Shown here in pieces: positions 9,018-18,211 of a stretch of DNA of 64,000 nucleotides. The stretch comes from Bradyrhizobium forestalis. Its GTDB lineage: Bacteria; Pseudomonadota; Alphaproteobacteria; Rhizobiales; Xanthobacteraceae. The position numbers and the translations under genes are program-made. The first letter of the stretch is position 1, and each line of letters starts with the position of its first letter. The notes below the pieces were generated by a model. The model had not been told where the DNA came from. It searched no databases and was given only the letters and a program-made list of their open reading frames with translations. The DNA is taken from NCBI RefSeq assembly GCF_002795245.1, contig NZ_PGVG01000020.1:62001-126000 (forward strand), written 5' to 3'.

Positions 9018-10010
9018 ATGACCGAACGACCGACCGTCCTCGTCACCGGGGGCGCGGGCTATATTGGCTCGCATGCCTGCCGCGCATTGACCGCCGCCGG
9101 CTATCAGCCCGTCGTTTATGACAATCTCTCGACAGGTCATCGCAGCTTCGTCGCCGGCCCCCTGGTGACAGGCGATCTGCTCGACGGCGCGACGCTGGCG
9201 CGCGCCTTCGCCGACCACAAGATCACGGCGGTGATGCATTTCGCGGCGGCGAGCCTCGTCGGGGAGTCCATGGCCGACCCGCAGAAATACTACATCAACA
9301 ACGTGCAAGGCACGCTGTCGCTGTTGCAGGCCATGCGCAACGCGAGCTGCCATCGCATCGTGTTCTCCTCGACCGGCGCCGTCTATGGCAACGCCGATTC
9401 CAAGGCGCTGCCGGAAGACTTTCCCTGCGCGCCGATCAATCCGTACGGCGCATCGAAGTTGATGATCGAGCGCATGCTCGCCGACTACCGCACGGCCTAT
9501 GGCTTCGGCGCGTTCTGCCTGCGCTATTTCAATGCCAGCGGCGCCGATCCGGCCGGCGGCATCGGCGAGCTGCGCGACAACGAAACCCATCTCATTCCGC
9601 GCGCGATGATGGCGCTCCAGGGCCATGTCGACTTCGCGGTGTTCGGCGACGACTACGACACGCCCGACGGTACCGCGATCCGCGACTACATCCACGTCAC
9701 GGACCTCGCGGCGGCGCATGTCGCGGCCTTGAGGCTTCTCGAGCAAGGGCATGCCGGCGCCAGCTTCAACCTCGGCACGGGCTCCGGCTTCTCCGTGCGC
9801 GAGATCCTCGACGCCATCAGGCAGGAGACCGGACGCGAGGTGCCGCACACCATCAAGCCGCGCCGCGCCGGCGATCCCACCTATCTGGTCGCGGATCCCT
9901 CTGCTGCGAGAAAGGTGCTGAACTTCGTGCCGCGTCACTCCGACCTGCCTACGATCATCCGCACGGCCTGGGCCTGGCACCAGAAGGCACATCCGTTCAG
10001 GTCGCGTTAG
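9018..10010 (+). CDS. galE: UDP-glucose 4-epimerase
   Basis: Interconverts UDP-glucose and UDP-galactose in the cytoplasm, supplying galactose for the polysaccharide. The 330-residue length is normal. The NAD-binding motif TGGAGYIGSHACRAL is at the N-terminus, the catalytic Ser/Thr in VFSSTGAVYG, and the YxxxK pair in NPYGASKLMIE. Substrate-loop elements include RYFNASGADP and DGTAIRDYIHVTDLA. It is the last gene of the 5830-10010 operon. In rhizobia the orthologue is called exoB when it serves exopolysaccharide synthesis. Confidence is high because every family landmark is present. Confidence 0.95.
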   Translation: MTERPTVLVTGGAGYIGSHACRALTAAGYQPVVYDNLSTGHRSFVAGPLVTGDLLDGATLARAFADHKITAVMHFAAASLVGESMADPQKYYINNVQGTLSLLQAMRNASCHRIVFSSTGAVYGNADSKALPEDFPCAPINPYGASKLMIERMLADYRTAYGFGAFCLRYFNASGADPAGGIGELRDNETHLIPRAMMALQGHVDFAVFGDDYDTPDGTAIRDYIHVTDLAAAHVAALRLLEQGHAGASFNLGTGSGFSVREILDAIRQETGREVPHTIKPRRAGDPTYLVADPSAARKVLNFVPRHSDLPTIIRTAWAWHQKAHPFRSR

Positions 10011-10240
10011 GCAACCGTAACATCCGAACCTTGCCTGCCGTGCCTTCAAACGGCTAGAATGAATATTCGCTGCCGCCGTTGGCGTATCGCCGACGGCCGC
10101 ATTTTCCCGCATTGCCGACGACGATGTCGGCATGCGTGGCTCGGCCAAGTTGCGCGAGCCGATTTTTCCGAGCGTCCAAGGCCACGATCAATCCGCGCGT
10201 CGGCCCGTCATCAGGCGCGGATTCTGGGAGCATCGACCAC

Positions 10241-10582
10241 ATGCATCAGGCTGCACGCCTGGAATTCGAGCGCGTGATGGACGAGTTCGTCCGCTGGCAC
10301 GTCGTGCCGGAGGACGAGCGCTCGCCGGCGCCTGCCTGGTGGTGGGGGCCCGCCATGGCCGTGGTCGACGACCAGGAGCCGATGAGCGAGACATGCTGCC
10401 GCGCGTTGAATGTGAGCGCAGGGACGAGCTTCGCCGAGGGCGCGCGCAGCATTCTCGCGCTGTTCACCGAGCAGACATCCCTCACGGGCCCCCAGGATTT
10501 TCCGAGCAAGGCCGACGGGCGAGACCACGAGGTCCGCGAGCTGCATCCGCAGCCGTCAGACGACAGCGCGTTTCAGCCCTGA
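10241..10582 (+). CDS. Hypothetical protein, 113 residues
   Basis: Product not recognised. The frame is open from 10079, but protein-like sequence begins at the ATG at 10241 (MHQAARLEFERVMDEFVRW). The middle contains PAPAWWWGPAMAV and a Cys-Cys pair in SETCCRALN, and the tail is hydrophilic. No signal peptide or membrane helix. It sits tail to tail with the GGDEF-EAL gene and overlaps its 3' end by 27 bases. The region before it (10011-10240) has no gene. The balanced composition and lack of Arg/Pro-rich bias argue for a real protein, but support is moderate. Confidence 0.5.
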   Translation: MHQAARLEFERVMDEFVRWHVVPEDERSPAPAWWWGPAMAVVDDQEPMSETCCRALNVSAGTSFAEGARSILALFTEQTSLTGPQDFPSKADGRDHEVRELHPQPSDDSAFQP

Positions 10583-13500
10583 CGCTGCGCCTTCGCCGGC
10601 CGGTTCCGGTTGGAGCGGCGGCGCGACCGGCAGCGCCATCGGCCGCAGCAACTCGGCCATCTGCCGCGCCGGCAGCGGCTTGGAGATGAGGAAACCCTGC
10701 ATCTCGTCGCAGCCATTGGTCCGCAGGAACGCCTCCTGCTCGGCATTCTCGACGCCTTCGGCGACGACGGTCATCCCGAGTGCCTTGCCCATGCTGATGA
10801 TCGCCTGCGCGATCGCCTGATCCTCCGAGTCCTGCGGCAGGTCGCGCACGAAGGAGCGGTCGATCTTGATGGTGTCGATCGGGAAGTGCTTCATCAGCGA
10901 CATCGACGAATAGCCGGTGCCGAAATCGTCAATGGCGAGACGGATGCCGCGGCTCTGGATGGAGTCGAGCACCTTGAGCGCGCGGCCGACATTGCGCATC
11001 ATCATGCTCTCGGTGACCTCGAGCTGGAGCAGCACCGGAGACATGCCAGAGGCCGCCAGCGCCTCGTCGACGTCCTGCAACAGATGTTCGTCGGCAAACT
11101 GCCGCGGCGACAGGTTGACCGCCATCGACAGCGGCAGCAGACCGCGGCGCTGCCAGGCCATGGCCTGCGCGCAGGCCTCATTCAGCACCCAGCGGCCGAT
11201 CGGCACGATCAGCCCGGTTTCCTCCGCAAGCGGAATGAACTGTGCCGGCGAGACGTTGCCGAGATCCGGATGCGCCCAGCGCAGCAGCGCTTCGACGCCC
11301 GTGATCTGACCGGTCTCCATGTCCACCTTGGGCTGGTAGTTCAGCGAGAACTGCTCGCGCTCCAGCGCGCGGCGCAGCGCGCTCTCCAGCGACAGGCGTT
11401 CGATCGACTGCGTCTTCACCTCCTTGGAGAAGAAGCGATAGCCGTTCTTGCCGTCTTCCTTGGCGAGGTACATCGCCATGTCGGCGTTCTTGGTCAGCGT
11501 CTGCGCGTCGGAGCCGTTGGCCGGATACATCGCAATGCCGATCGAGGCCGTGGTATGGCACTCGTGGCCGGCCAGCTCCATGGGCTCGGCAAGCGCGGCG
11601 AGCAGCTCGGTCGCGATGTGCTGGACGTCCTCGATCTCGCCGCACTGGTCGAGGATCACCACGAACTCGTCGCCGCCGAGGCGCGCAACCACGTCGCTCG
11701 TGCGCAATGCGCCGCGCAAGCGATCCGCCACTTCGAGCAGGAGCAGGTCGCCGGCCTCGTGGCCCAGCGAATCGTTGATGACCTTGAAGCGGTCGAGATC
11801 GATGAACAGCACGGCAAAGCGGTGATCGTGGCGCTGCGCAGCGTCGATTGCCTCGCGCAAAAGCCCGTTGAAGGTCTCGCGGTTCGGCAGGTCGGTCAGG
11901 CTGTCATGCGAGGCGAGATATTCGATCCGCTCGTCGGCCTTGTTCTTCTCGTCGGCGCGATCGAAATTCTCCACTGCGAAGGAGACGTTGTCGGCGAGAC
12001 GCTGCAGCAGCTCGACGAATTCGGGCGTGAAGGTGGCCGGTTCGGTCGACATGTAGATCATGACGCCGACGGCAAGGTCGTGAACGACGAGCGGGATGGC
12101 CGCGCCCGAGCGCGCGCCGTCGCCGCGAACGATGGCGTGGAAGGCGCTCACGCGCTGGTCGTTGAGATAGTCGTTACTGATGCAGGGCTGCCGGGTTCGG
12201 AACGCTGTGCCGGCCATCCCCCGGCCTTCGGGACGCTCGGGGTCGACCGAGAGGCGGACGTTACGCGTTGTGTCGGACGACGGTCCGGCGCTGGCGACGA
12301 TCTTGAACTGGTCGCTGTCAGCGCTGGCGAGCGCGATCGTCGTCGAAGTGAACTTGCCGCCGGTGGACGCGGCGAGGCATACCAGATCGAACAGCTCGGC
12401 GCGCGACTTCGCCCGCATGATCGCCTCGTTGGTCGCACTCAGCGCCGCGAACATGCGCGTCAGACGCTCCTTCTGCGCTTCGGTGCGGACCTTCTCCTCG
12501 GCGCGATCGAAATTGTCGAGTGCAAAGGAGACGTTCTCTGCGAGGCGTCCGAGCAATTCGACCAGATCGGGCGTGAACGTGTTCTCTTCCGGCGCAAGAA
12601 AAAGCAGGATGCCGACCGGCTCCTGGCCTGCTTTCAGGAGCGGGAAGCTGGCCGCTGCCCGCGTTCCATCCTCGATCGCCTTCGCCCGCCAGTAAGCCGA
12701 ACGCGGCTCGTTCAGATAGTCGTTCATGACACTGGGCCGGCGCGTACGCAACGAGGTGCCGATGATGCCCTGGCCCTCGGGATGGCCGGCGGAGATGACG
12801 CAGGTACGTCCAGTCATGCGCTCCTGCAGGCGCCCCTTGACCGCAACGACGCGAACGAGCTCGTGTTCTTCATCGATGATGCCGATCGTTGCCGAGGCGA
12901 ACAGATCGCCGAGCACGGCCGCCTGGCATGCGGCCTCGAACAGCTCCTCGCGTGTCTTGGCGCGCATGATGGCTTCATTGGTTGCGCTTAGCGCCTCGAA
13001 CATGCCGCTGAGGCGATTGCGCTGCTTGTCCACTCGCGCCTTCTCGTCGGCACGGTCGAAACTTTCGAGTGCGAAGGCGACATTGGCCTGAAGCTTGCGC
13101 AGCAACTCGACGAGCTCGGGCGTGAAGGTGCCGCACTCCGGCGAGTTGAACAGGAACACGCCCTCGACCCGGTCGCCGTTGAACAGCGGCAGCGCGGCAG
13201 AGGACGCGATGCCGTTGCGGCGGGCGCTGGCCTGCCAGGGCGCGATACGGCCGTCGGCGAGCACGTCGTTGCTGACGGCAGGCTGACGGGTGCGGAACGC
13301 GGTGCCGGTCAGCCCGCGTCCTTCCGCCACCTGCTCGGAGATCGAAAGCTTGAAGTTGCGAACCTGGTCGGCATTCGGTCCGTAACTGGCGACCACGCGC
13401 AGCAGCTCGGCGCGCTGGTCGACCAGCGCGATGCTCGCCGAGGTGAATTTGGCACCTTTGGCCGTCGCCTCGCAGACGAGGTCGAACAGCTCGGAGCGCG

Positions 13501-14662
13501 ACCGCGCGCGCAGGATCGCCTCGTTGGTGGCGCTGAGCGCGGCATACATGCGCGCCAAGCGCTCTTCTTCCGCCGCGATCCTGGACTTGTCGGCCTCGCG
13601 GCCAAAATTCTCGATCGCGAACGAGACGTTCTCCGCGATGCGCAACAGGAGCGCCACGATCTCCTCGTCCTTGGCCCAGGAACGGCTGATGAAGAACAGG
13701 AGCACGCCAACGCTTTCGCCGCGCTTGATCAGCGGCGCGACCACGCAGGCGGCGACGCCGGTATTGACGTTGGCCTGCTCCCAGGGCGAGCCCTTGGTGC
13801 GGCTGGCGAGATCGTCCTCGACAATGGCTTTCTGCGTCCGGAACACCTCGCCGGAGATACCCCTGCCGTAGGGATTCTCCGGGTCGACCGAATAGCGCGC
13901 CTGGGTGACGAGCTCGAGGTTCTGCCCGGTGGCGGCGACAGGCTTCATCCAGTGTGAGTCCGGCTCGCGGAGCAGCACGATGGTCGCCAGCGACTTGCCG
14001 CTGTGGACGGAGGCGTCGCAGACGAGCTGGTACAGCTCCTGCTCGGTCTTGGCACGCAGGATCGCTTCGTTGGTGGCGCTGATGGCGCCGAACATGCGGT
14101 TAAGCCGCCGTGTCGCCCGTTCGCTGGTCTGCCGCGCGGTCTCGCGCGCAAAATTGTCCAGCGCGTAGGAAATGTTCGCCGACATGCGCTCGAACAGCGA
14201 CACCATCTGCTCGTTCAACGAGTTGGCCTCGCTCCGCGTCACATACAATACGCCGACGCTCTTGCCGTTGCAGAGCAGCGGCAGCGCCGCGGCCGCACCG
14301 ATATGGGCCTTGGCGGCGCCTTCGCGCCACGCCAGCGAGCGCGGATCGTTCAGATAATCGTTGCTGATGCACAGCTTCTGATCGCGAAATGCCTCGCCGC
14401 CGACGCCGGATCCTTCTGGTGTGCCGGCTTCCGTCGTGATCACAATCGAGCGGAGCCGCGGAATGTCATCGCCACAGCCGGCCGCGAAGCGCAGCCGCCG
14501 GCCGTCCGGCTCGACCAGGAACACGGCAACGGCCAGAAAGTCCCCGCTCGAGAATCCGGCGTCGCAGACCTTCTGGTACAGCTCGTCCGGCGATCTCGCA
14601 TAGAGGATCGCTTCATTGATGGCGCTCAACGCCGCAAAGGTGCGCGCGAGTGTCGTCGGCAC
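10556..14662 (-). CDS. Five-GAF diguanylate cyclase / phosphodiesterase (GGDEF-EAL)
   Basis: A 1368-residue soluble protein with five tandem GAF repeats of about 180 residues (about 1-188, 189-370, 371-552, 553-735, 736-915). Most open with a near-identical signature such as ALSATNEAIMRAK. A GGDEF domain follows (GGDEF at 996-1000) with an inhibitory RxxD site five residues before it (987-990). Then comes an EAL domain (EAL at 1124-1126) with NLSPRQF, LEVTESMMM and DDFGTGYSSM intact. Both catalytic domains look active, so it can probably make and degrade cyclic di-GMP in response to small ligands. No membrane helices. It lies beside the polysaccharide locus, a common c-di-GMP target. Confidence 0.95.
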   Translation of the reverse strand: MPTTLARTFAALSAINEAILYARSPDELYQKVCDAGFSSGDFLAVAVFLVEPDGRRLRFAAGCGDDIPRLRSIVITTEAGTPEGSGVGGEAFRDQKLCISNDYLNDPRSLAWREGAAKAHIGAAAALPLLCNGKSVGVLYVTRSEANSLNEQMVSLFERMSANISYALDNFARETARQTSERATRRLNRMFGAISATNEAILRAKTEQELYQLVCDASVHSGKSLATIVLLREPDSHWMKPVAATGQNLELVTQARYSVDPENPYGRGISGEVFRTQKAIVEDDLASRTKGSPWEQANVNTGVAACVVAPLIKRGESVGVLLFFISRSWAKDEEIVALLLRIAENVSFAIENFGREADKSRIAAEEERLARMYAALSATNEAILRARSRSELFDLVCEATAKGAKFTSASIALVDQRAELLRVVASYGPNADQVRNFKLSISEQVAEGRGLTGTAFRTRQPAVSNDVLADGRIAPWQASARRNGIASSAALPLFNGDRVEGVFLFNSPECGTFTPELVELLRKLQANVAFALESFDRADEKARVDKQRNRLSGMFEALSATNEAIMRAKTREELFEAACQAAVLGDLFASATIGIIDEEHELVRVVAVKGRLQERMTGRTCVISAGHPEGQGIIGTSLRTRRPSVMNDYLNEPRSAYWRAKAIEDGTRAAASFPLLKAGQEPVGILLFLAPEENTFTPDLVELLGRLAENVSFALDNFDRAEEKVRTEAQKERLTRMFAALSATNEAIMRAKSRAELFDLVCLAASTGGKFTSTTIALASADSDQFKIVASAGPSSDTTRNVRLSVDPERPEGRGMAGTAFRTRQPCISNDYLNDQRVSAFHAIVRGDGARSGAAIPLVVHDLAVGVMIYMSTEPATFTPEFVELLQRLADNVSFAVENFDRADEKNKADERIEYLASHDSLTDLPNRETFNGLLREAIDAAQRHDHRFAVLFIDLDRFKVINDSLGHEAGDLLLLEVADRLRGALRTSDVVARLGGDEFVVILDQCGEIEDVQHIATELLAALAEPMELAGHECHTTASIGIAMYPANGSDAQTLTKNADMAMYLAKEDGKNGYRFFSKEVKTQSIERLSLESALRRALEREQFSLNYQPKVDMETGQITGVEALLRWAHPDLGNVSPAQFIPLAEETGLIVPIGRWVLNEACAQAMAWQRRGLLPLSMAVNLSPRQFADEHLLQDVDEALAASGMSPVLLQLEVTESMMMRNVGRALKVLDSIQSRGIRLAIDDFGTGYSSMSLMKHFPIDTIKIDRSFVRDLPQDSEDQAIAQAIISMGKALGMTVVAEGVENAEQEAFLRTNGCDEMQGFLISKPLPARQMAELLRPMALPVAPPLQPEPAGEGAASGLKRAVV

Positions 14663-14957
14663 GATCTCAGCTCCCGGGCATTTCTGCCTATTTCTCCCGG
14701 TGCGTTTATGAACGGCGATCGCCTAAATGGGCGTTATTGCGCACCGCAAACCGTCGATCAAAGTGAACGAGCAGCGAACGAGCAGCACAAAACTGCCGGA
14801 AATACCGCCGCACGGGACGTGCGCTCGACCAAAGGCGCGTTCTCTTTACGAATTTGCAGCCCTGTGATGGTTTACGGGAGATTGATATCGCTGCTGCGCT
14901 TTGAGACGATGGCACCCAACAAGCAGCCTGTTAAGGGCACCAAGCCGAGGGAACGCC

Positions 14958-16010
14958 ATGCCGATCGTCAAGGCCGATCGCCTCACGCGCGTCAGCGCCG
15001 CCCTGCTCCGCGCCGCCGGTGCGTCCGAGGAAGAGGCCGATGCGGTCGCAATCGGCTGCGTCAACGCCAATCTCGCCGGCCATGATTCCCACGGCGTGAT
15101 CGCCGTGCCCGCCTATATCGACCGCATCAAATCAGGTCACATCGTTCCCGGCGCCAAGTGGGCCATCGTTCAGGAATCGCCGACCACGACCGTGATTGAC
15201 GGCCATTGGGGTTTTGGCTTCCACGTCAACGCCAAGGCGATGGCGTTGACCATCGAGAAGGCGAAGACGGCGAACGTCGCCGCCTGCACCGTGTTCCGGC
15301 AGAGCCATGTCGGCCGCCTCGCCGCCTACCCCTTGATGGCGATGCGCGAAGGCATGATCGGGATTGCGACGGCGGACTCCGGCCGCTCGCCGAAACATGT
15401 GGCGCCATTCGGCGGCAAGGAGGCACGGCTTGGCACCAACCCGATCTCGATCGCGGTGCCGTCCGACCTCGAGGCGCCGTTTTATTTGGACATGGCGACC
15501 TCGGCGGTTGCGGCTGGCAAGATCCAGCTCGCGGTCGCGCGTGGCGAAGAAATCCCCACCGGATGGATCATCGATGCCGAGGGACGGCACACCACCGACC
15601 CCACGCAATATCGCAAGGGCGGCGCATTGCTGCCGCTGGGCGGCACCGAGGGCTATAAGGGCAGCGGTCTCGCTGCCATGGTCGAGGTGCTGTGCGGCCT
15701 GCTCACCGGCCTCGGCTTCGGCGTCGAACCTACGGGGCGGCACAATGACGGATGCTTCATGGCGGTCTTCAATGTCGCAGCGTTCCGCCCGCTGCAGGAG
15801 TTCAAGCGCGAGGTCGCGGAATTCGCGCGCTATCTGAAATCGACACCGCCCTCCGAGGGCAGCAAGGGCGTGTACTATCCCGGCGAAATCGAGGGCCTGC
15901 GCGAGCAGCAGCGCCTGCGCGACGGCATCGAGATCGAGGATGCGACCTGGGACAAGCTGTGCGCGCTGGCGCGCGAATACCGGCTCGACACCGTCCTTGG
16001 CCTCGCCTGA
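14958..16010 (+). CDS. Ldh2-family (malate/L-lactate/ureidoglycolate type) NAD(P)-dependent dehydrogenase
   Basis: A 350-residue oxidoreductase of the LDH2/MDH2 fold, which is unrelated to Rossmann lactate dehydrogenases. Landmarks are NLAGHDSHGVI (catalytic His region), FRQSHVGRLAAYPL, GTNPISIAVPS, FYLDMATSAVAAGKI and GGTEGYKGSGLA. An upstream frame reaches 14901, but the ATG at 14958 follows a GAGGGA ribosome binding site and begins the conserved sequence. First gene of an apparent three-gene operon with the monooxygenase (21-base gap) and the FAH hydrolase (15-base gap). It probably oxidises a 2-hydroxy acid or reduces a 2-keto acid; the substrate is unknown. Confidence 0.88.
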   Translation: MPIVKADRLTRVSAALLRAAGASEEEADAVAIGCVNANLAGHDSHGVIAVPAYIDRIKSGHIVPGAKWAIVQESPTTTVIDGHWGFGFHVNAKAMALTIEKAKTANVAACTVFRQSHVGRLAAYPLMAMREGMIGIATADSGRSPKHVAPFGGKEARLGTNPISIAVPSDLEAPFYLDMATSAVAAGKIQLAVARGEEIPTGWIIDAEGRHTTDPTQYRKGGALLPLGGTEGYKGSGLAAMVEVLCGLLTGLGFGVEPTGRHNDGCFMAVFNVAAFRPLQEFKREVAEFARYLKSTPPSEGSKGVYYPGEIEGLREQQRLRDGIEIEDATWDKLCALAREYRLDTVLGLA

Positions 16011-16031
16011 CGCAATTCGGAGAACAGTAAC

Positions 16032-17399
16032 ATGAATCGGCAGATGGTACTGGTCGGCTTCCTCCAGGCACAGAACTGCACGAACTTGCCGAGCTCCTGG
16101 CGGCATCCGGACTCGCGCGACGATTCCATGTCGGCGGACTATTATCAGGAGATCGCCAGAATTCTCGAGGCCGGCAAGTTCCACATGGCCTTCTTCGACG
16201 ACCGCCTCGCAATGCCGGACCGCTACGGCAACGACCATGCCCACACCGTCGAATACGGCATCCGCTGCGTGAAGATGGACCCGCTGATCGTGCTGACCAC
16301 GATGGGCATGGTCACCGAAAGGCTCGGCTTGGGCGCGACATGCTCGACCACCTACTACGAGCCCTTCGACGTCGCGCGCCGCTTCGCAACGCTCGATTTG
16401 ATGTCCGGCGGTCGCGCCGGCTGGAACGTCGTCACCTCGCTCAACGACGGCGAGGCGCTCAACATGGGGCGCGACTCCCATCCCGAGCATGATTCCCGCT
16501 ACGACCGCGCCGACGAGTTCATGGAGGTCGTGCTCGGCCATTGGGACACCTGGGAGGACGGCGCGCTCATCATGGACAAGCAGAGCGGCCGCTTTGCCGA
16601 TCCCACCAAGGTGAAGCGGCTCGATCACAAGGGGCCGGCCTTCAAGTCGCGCGGGCCGTTCACCGTGCCGCGCTCGAGCCAAGGCCATCCGGTGATCATC
16701 CAGGCCGGCGCATCCGGCCGCGGCCAGCGCTTCGCCGGGCGATGGGGCGAGGTGATCTTCACCGCCGCGCGCAACCTCGCGAGCGCCAAGGAGGGGTATG
16801 CTGCCGTGCGCAACGAGGCTGCGAAAGCCGGCCGCGATCCCGACCAGATGTTCCTCTGCAACCTGACGACGCCGGTCTGCGCCGCGAGCAAGGCGGAGGC
16901 TGAGGACAAAATGGCGCTGATCAACAAGCTGCCGCTCGAGATCGACGCGCTGTCGCTGCTCGCCGAAGCGCTCAACTACGACTTCGCCTCCAAGAATCTG
17001 GACGAGCCGCTGACGACGGAAGACTTGAAGAGCATGCAGGGCATCCTGGGCATCCGCGACGGCGTGCTGAAGAATTCGGGCAAGAGCAACCCGAGCGCCC
17101 GCGACTTCGTCACCTTCTCCGGCCGCGGCCAGGTGCATGACGCCATGGTCGGCGGTCCCAAGGAGATCGCCGACAAGCTCGAAGAGATGTTCGTCGAGCG
17201 CGGCTGCGACGGCTTTGTCATCGCCGCGACCTATGTGCCCGGCTCCTACGCCGATTTCGTCGAGCATGTCGTGCCGGAGCTGCAGCGCCGCGGACTGTTC
17301 CAGAAGGACTATCGCGGCAAGACGTTGCGGGAAAATCTCGGGCTCAAGCGACCGGCGGCCGGCGCCTGGAAGGTGCAGCCGCGCGATGCCGCGGAATAA
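16032..17399 (+). CDS. LuxA-like flavin-dependent monooxygenase, NtaA/SnaA/DszA type
   Basis: A 455-residue reduced-flavin monooxygenase with the TIM-barrel fold of the bacterial luciferase superfamily. It works with a separate flavin reductase, and none is encoded next to it. Family landmarks: FHMAFFDDRLAMPD near residue 60, RFATLDLMSGGRAGWNVVTS, SRYDRADEFMEVV, HPVIIQAGASGRGQRFAG and the C-terminal DGFVIAATYVPGSYADFVE. Homologues open chelators, sulfones or heteroaromatics, so the operon probably oxidises an organic nitrogen or sulfur compound. ATG at 16032 follows GGAGAACAG. The genes on both sides read in the same direction with short gaps. Confidence 0.9.
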   Translation: MNRQMVLVGFLQAQNCTNLPSSWRHPDSRDDSMSADYYQEIARILEAGKFHMAFFDDRLAMPDRYGNDHAHTVEYGIRCVKMDPLIVLTTMGMVTERLGLGATCSTTYYEPFDVARRFATLDLMSGGRAGWNVVTSLNDGEALNMGRDSHPEHDSRYDRADEFMEVVLGHWDTWEDGALIMDKQSGRFADPTKVKRLDHKGPAFKSRGPFTVPRSSQGHPVIIQAGASGRGQRFAGRWGEVIFTAARNLASAKEGYAAVRNEAAKAGRDPDQMFLCNLTTPVCAASKAEAEDKMALINKLPLEIDALSLLAEALNYDFASKNLDEPLTTEDLKSMQGILGIRDGVLKNSGKSNPSARDFVTFSGRGQVHDAMVGGPKEIADKLEEMFVERGCDGFVIAATYVPGSYADFVEHVVPELQRRGLFQKDYRGKTLRENLGLKRPAAGAWKVQPRDAAE

Positions 17400-17414
17400 C
17401 GACGAGGACACGAT

Positions 17415-18200
17415 ATGCGCTGGCTGAAATTCACCGCCGCGGGCAAAACTTCCTGGGGCATCGTCGAGAACGATCAGGTCGTCGCGGTCGACGGCGATCC
17501 GCTCAGTGAATGGCAGCGCAGCTCGCGCACGTATCCGCTGGGCGACGTGAAGATCGAGCTGCCGCTGATCCCGCGCACCTTCTATTGCGTCGGCCTCAAC
17601 TATCTGAAGCACCTGAAGGAAGCGGCCGACAAGCGCGGCGAGGTGCCGGCCGTGCCCGACCGTCCCGAGATCGGCTATCGCGCGCAGAATGCGTTGATCG
17701 CCCATGACGAGGATGTCGTGATCCCATCCTTTGCGACCGACAAGATCCATTATGAAGGCGAGCTCGTCGTCGTCATCGGCAAGAAGGTGAAGCATCTCAC
17801 CGAAGCGAACGCGATGGATTGCGTGTTCGGCTACACCATCGGCAACGACGTCAGCGAGCGCAGCTGGCAGAAGGCCGATCGCAGCCTGTGGCGTTCGAAA
17901 AACGCCGACACGTTTAAGCCGATGGGCCCGTGGATCGAGACCAAGGCGAATCTTGCCAGGATGGAGACCGTCGTCCGGGTCAACGGCAAGGAGACCAACC
18001 GCTTTTACACCAACGACATGATCTTCGGCGTGGTGCCGTTCCTGGTCGAGCTGACCAGGTATTTCACGCTGTGGCCCGGCGACGTGATCTGGATGGGCAC
18101 CGACGGTGCCTCGCCCGACATCAAGCATGGCGATGTCGTGGAGATCGACATCACAGGCGTCGGGACGTTGCGGAACAGGTTTGTGAGGGAGGGGCAGTAG
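17415..18200 (+). CDS. Fumarylacetoacetate hydrolase-family protein
   Basis: A 261-residue FAH-fold enzyme; members hydrolyse or decarboxylate/isomerise acylpyruvate-type ring-cleavage products with a divalent metal. The metal-binding motif appears as DKIHYEGELVVVIGK (acidic residues E and E), and GYTIGNDVSERSWQ, FKPMGPWIETK and PGDVIWMGTDGAS are the usual following blocks. Last gene of the 14958-18200 operon. Coming after a dehydrogenase and a monooxygenase, it fits the lower part of a degradation route, which is inference. It ends 11 bases from the stop of the convergent LysR gene. Confidence 0.9.
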   Translation: MRWLKFTAAGKTSWGIVENDQVVAVDGDPLSEWQRSSRTYPLGDVKIELPLIPRTFYCVGLNYLKHLKEAADKRGEVPAVPDRPEIGYRAQNALIAHDEDVVIPSFATDKIHYEGELVVVIGKKVKHLTEANAMDCVFGYTIGNDVSERSWQKADRSLWRSKNADTFKPMGPWIETKANLARMETVVRVNGKETNRFYTNDMIFGVVPFLVELTRYFTLWPGDVIWMGTDGASPDIKHGDVVEIDITGVGTLRNRFVREGQ

Positions 18201-18211
18201 ACGCCGCCGGA

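Noticed and set aside
10610..12991. Long plus-strand open frame opposite the GGDEF-EAL gene
   Set aside because: Composition is unlike a protein and it has no motif; the minus strand encodes conserved GGDEF, EAL and GAF domains.
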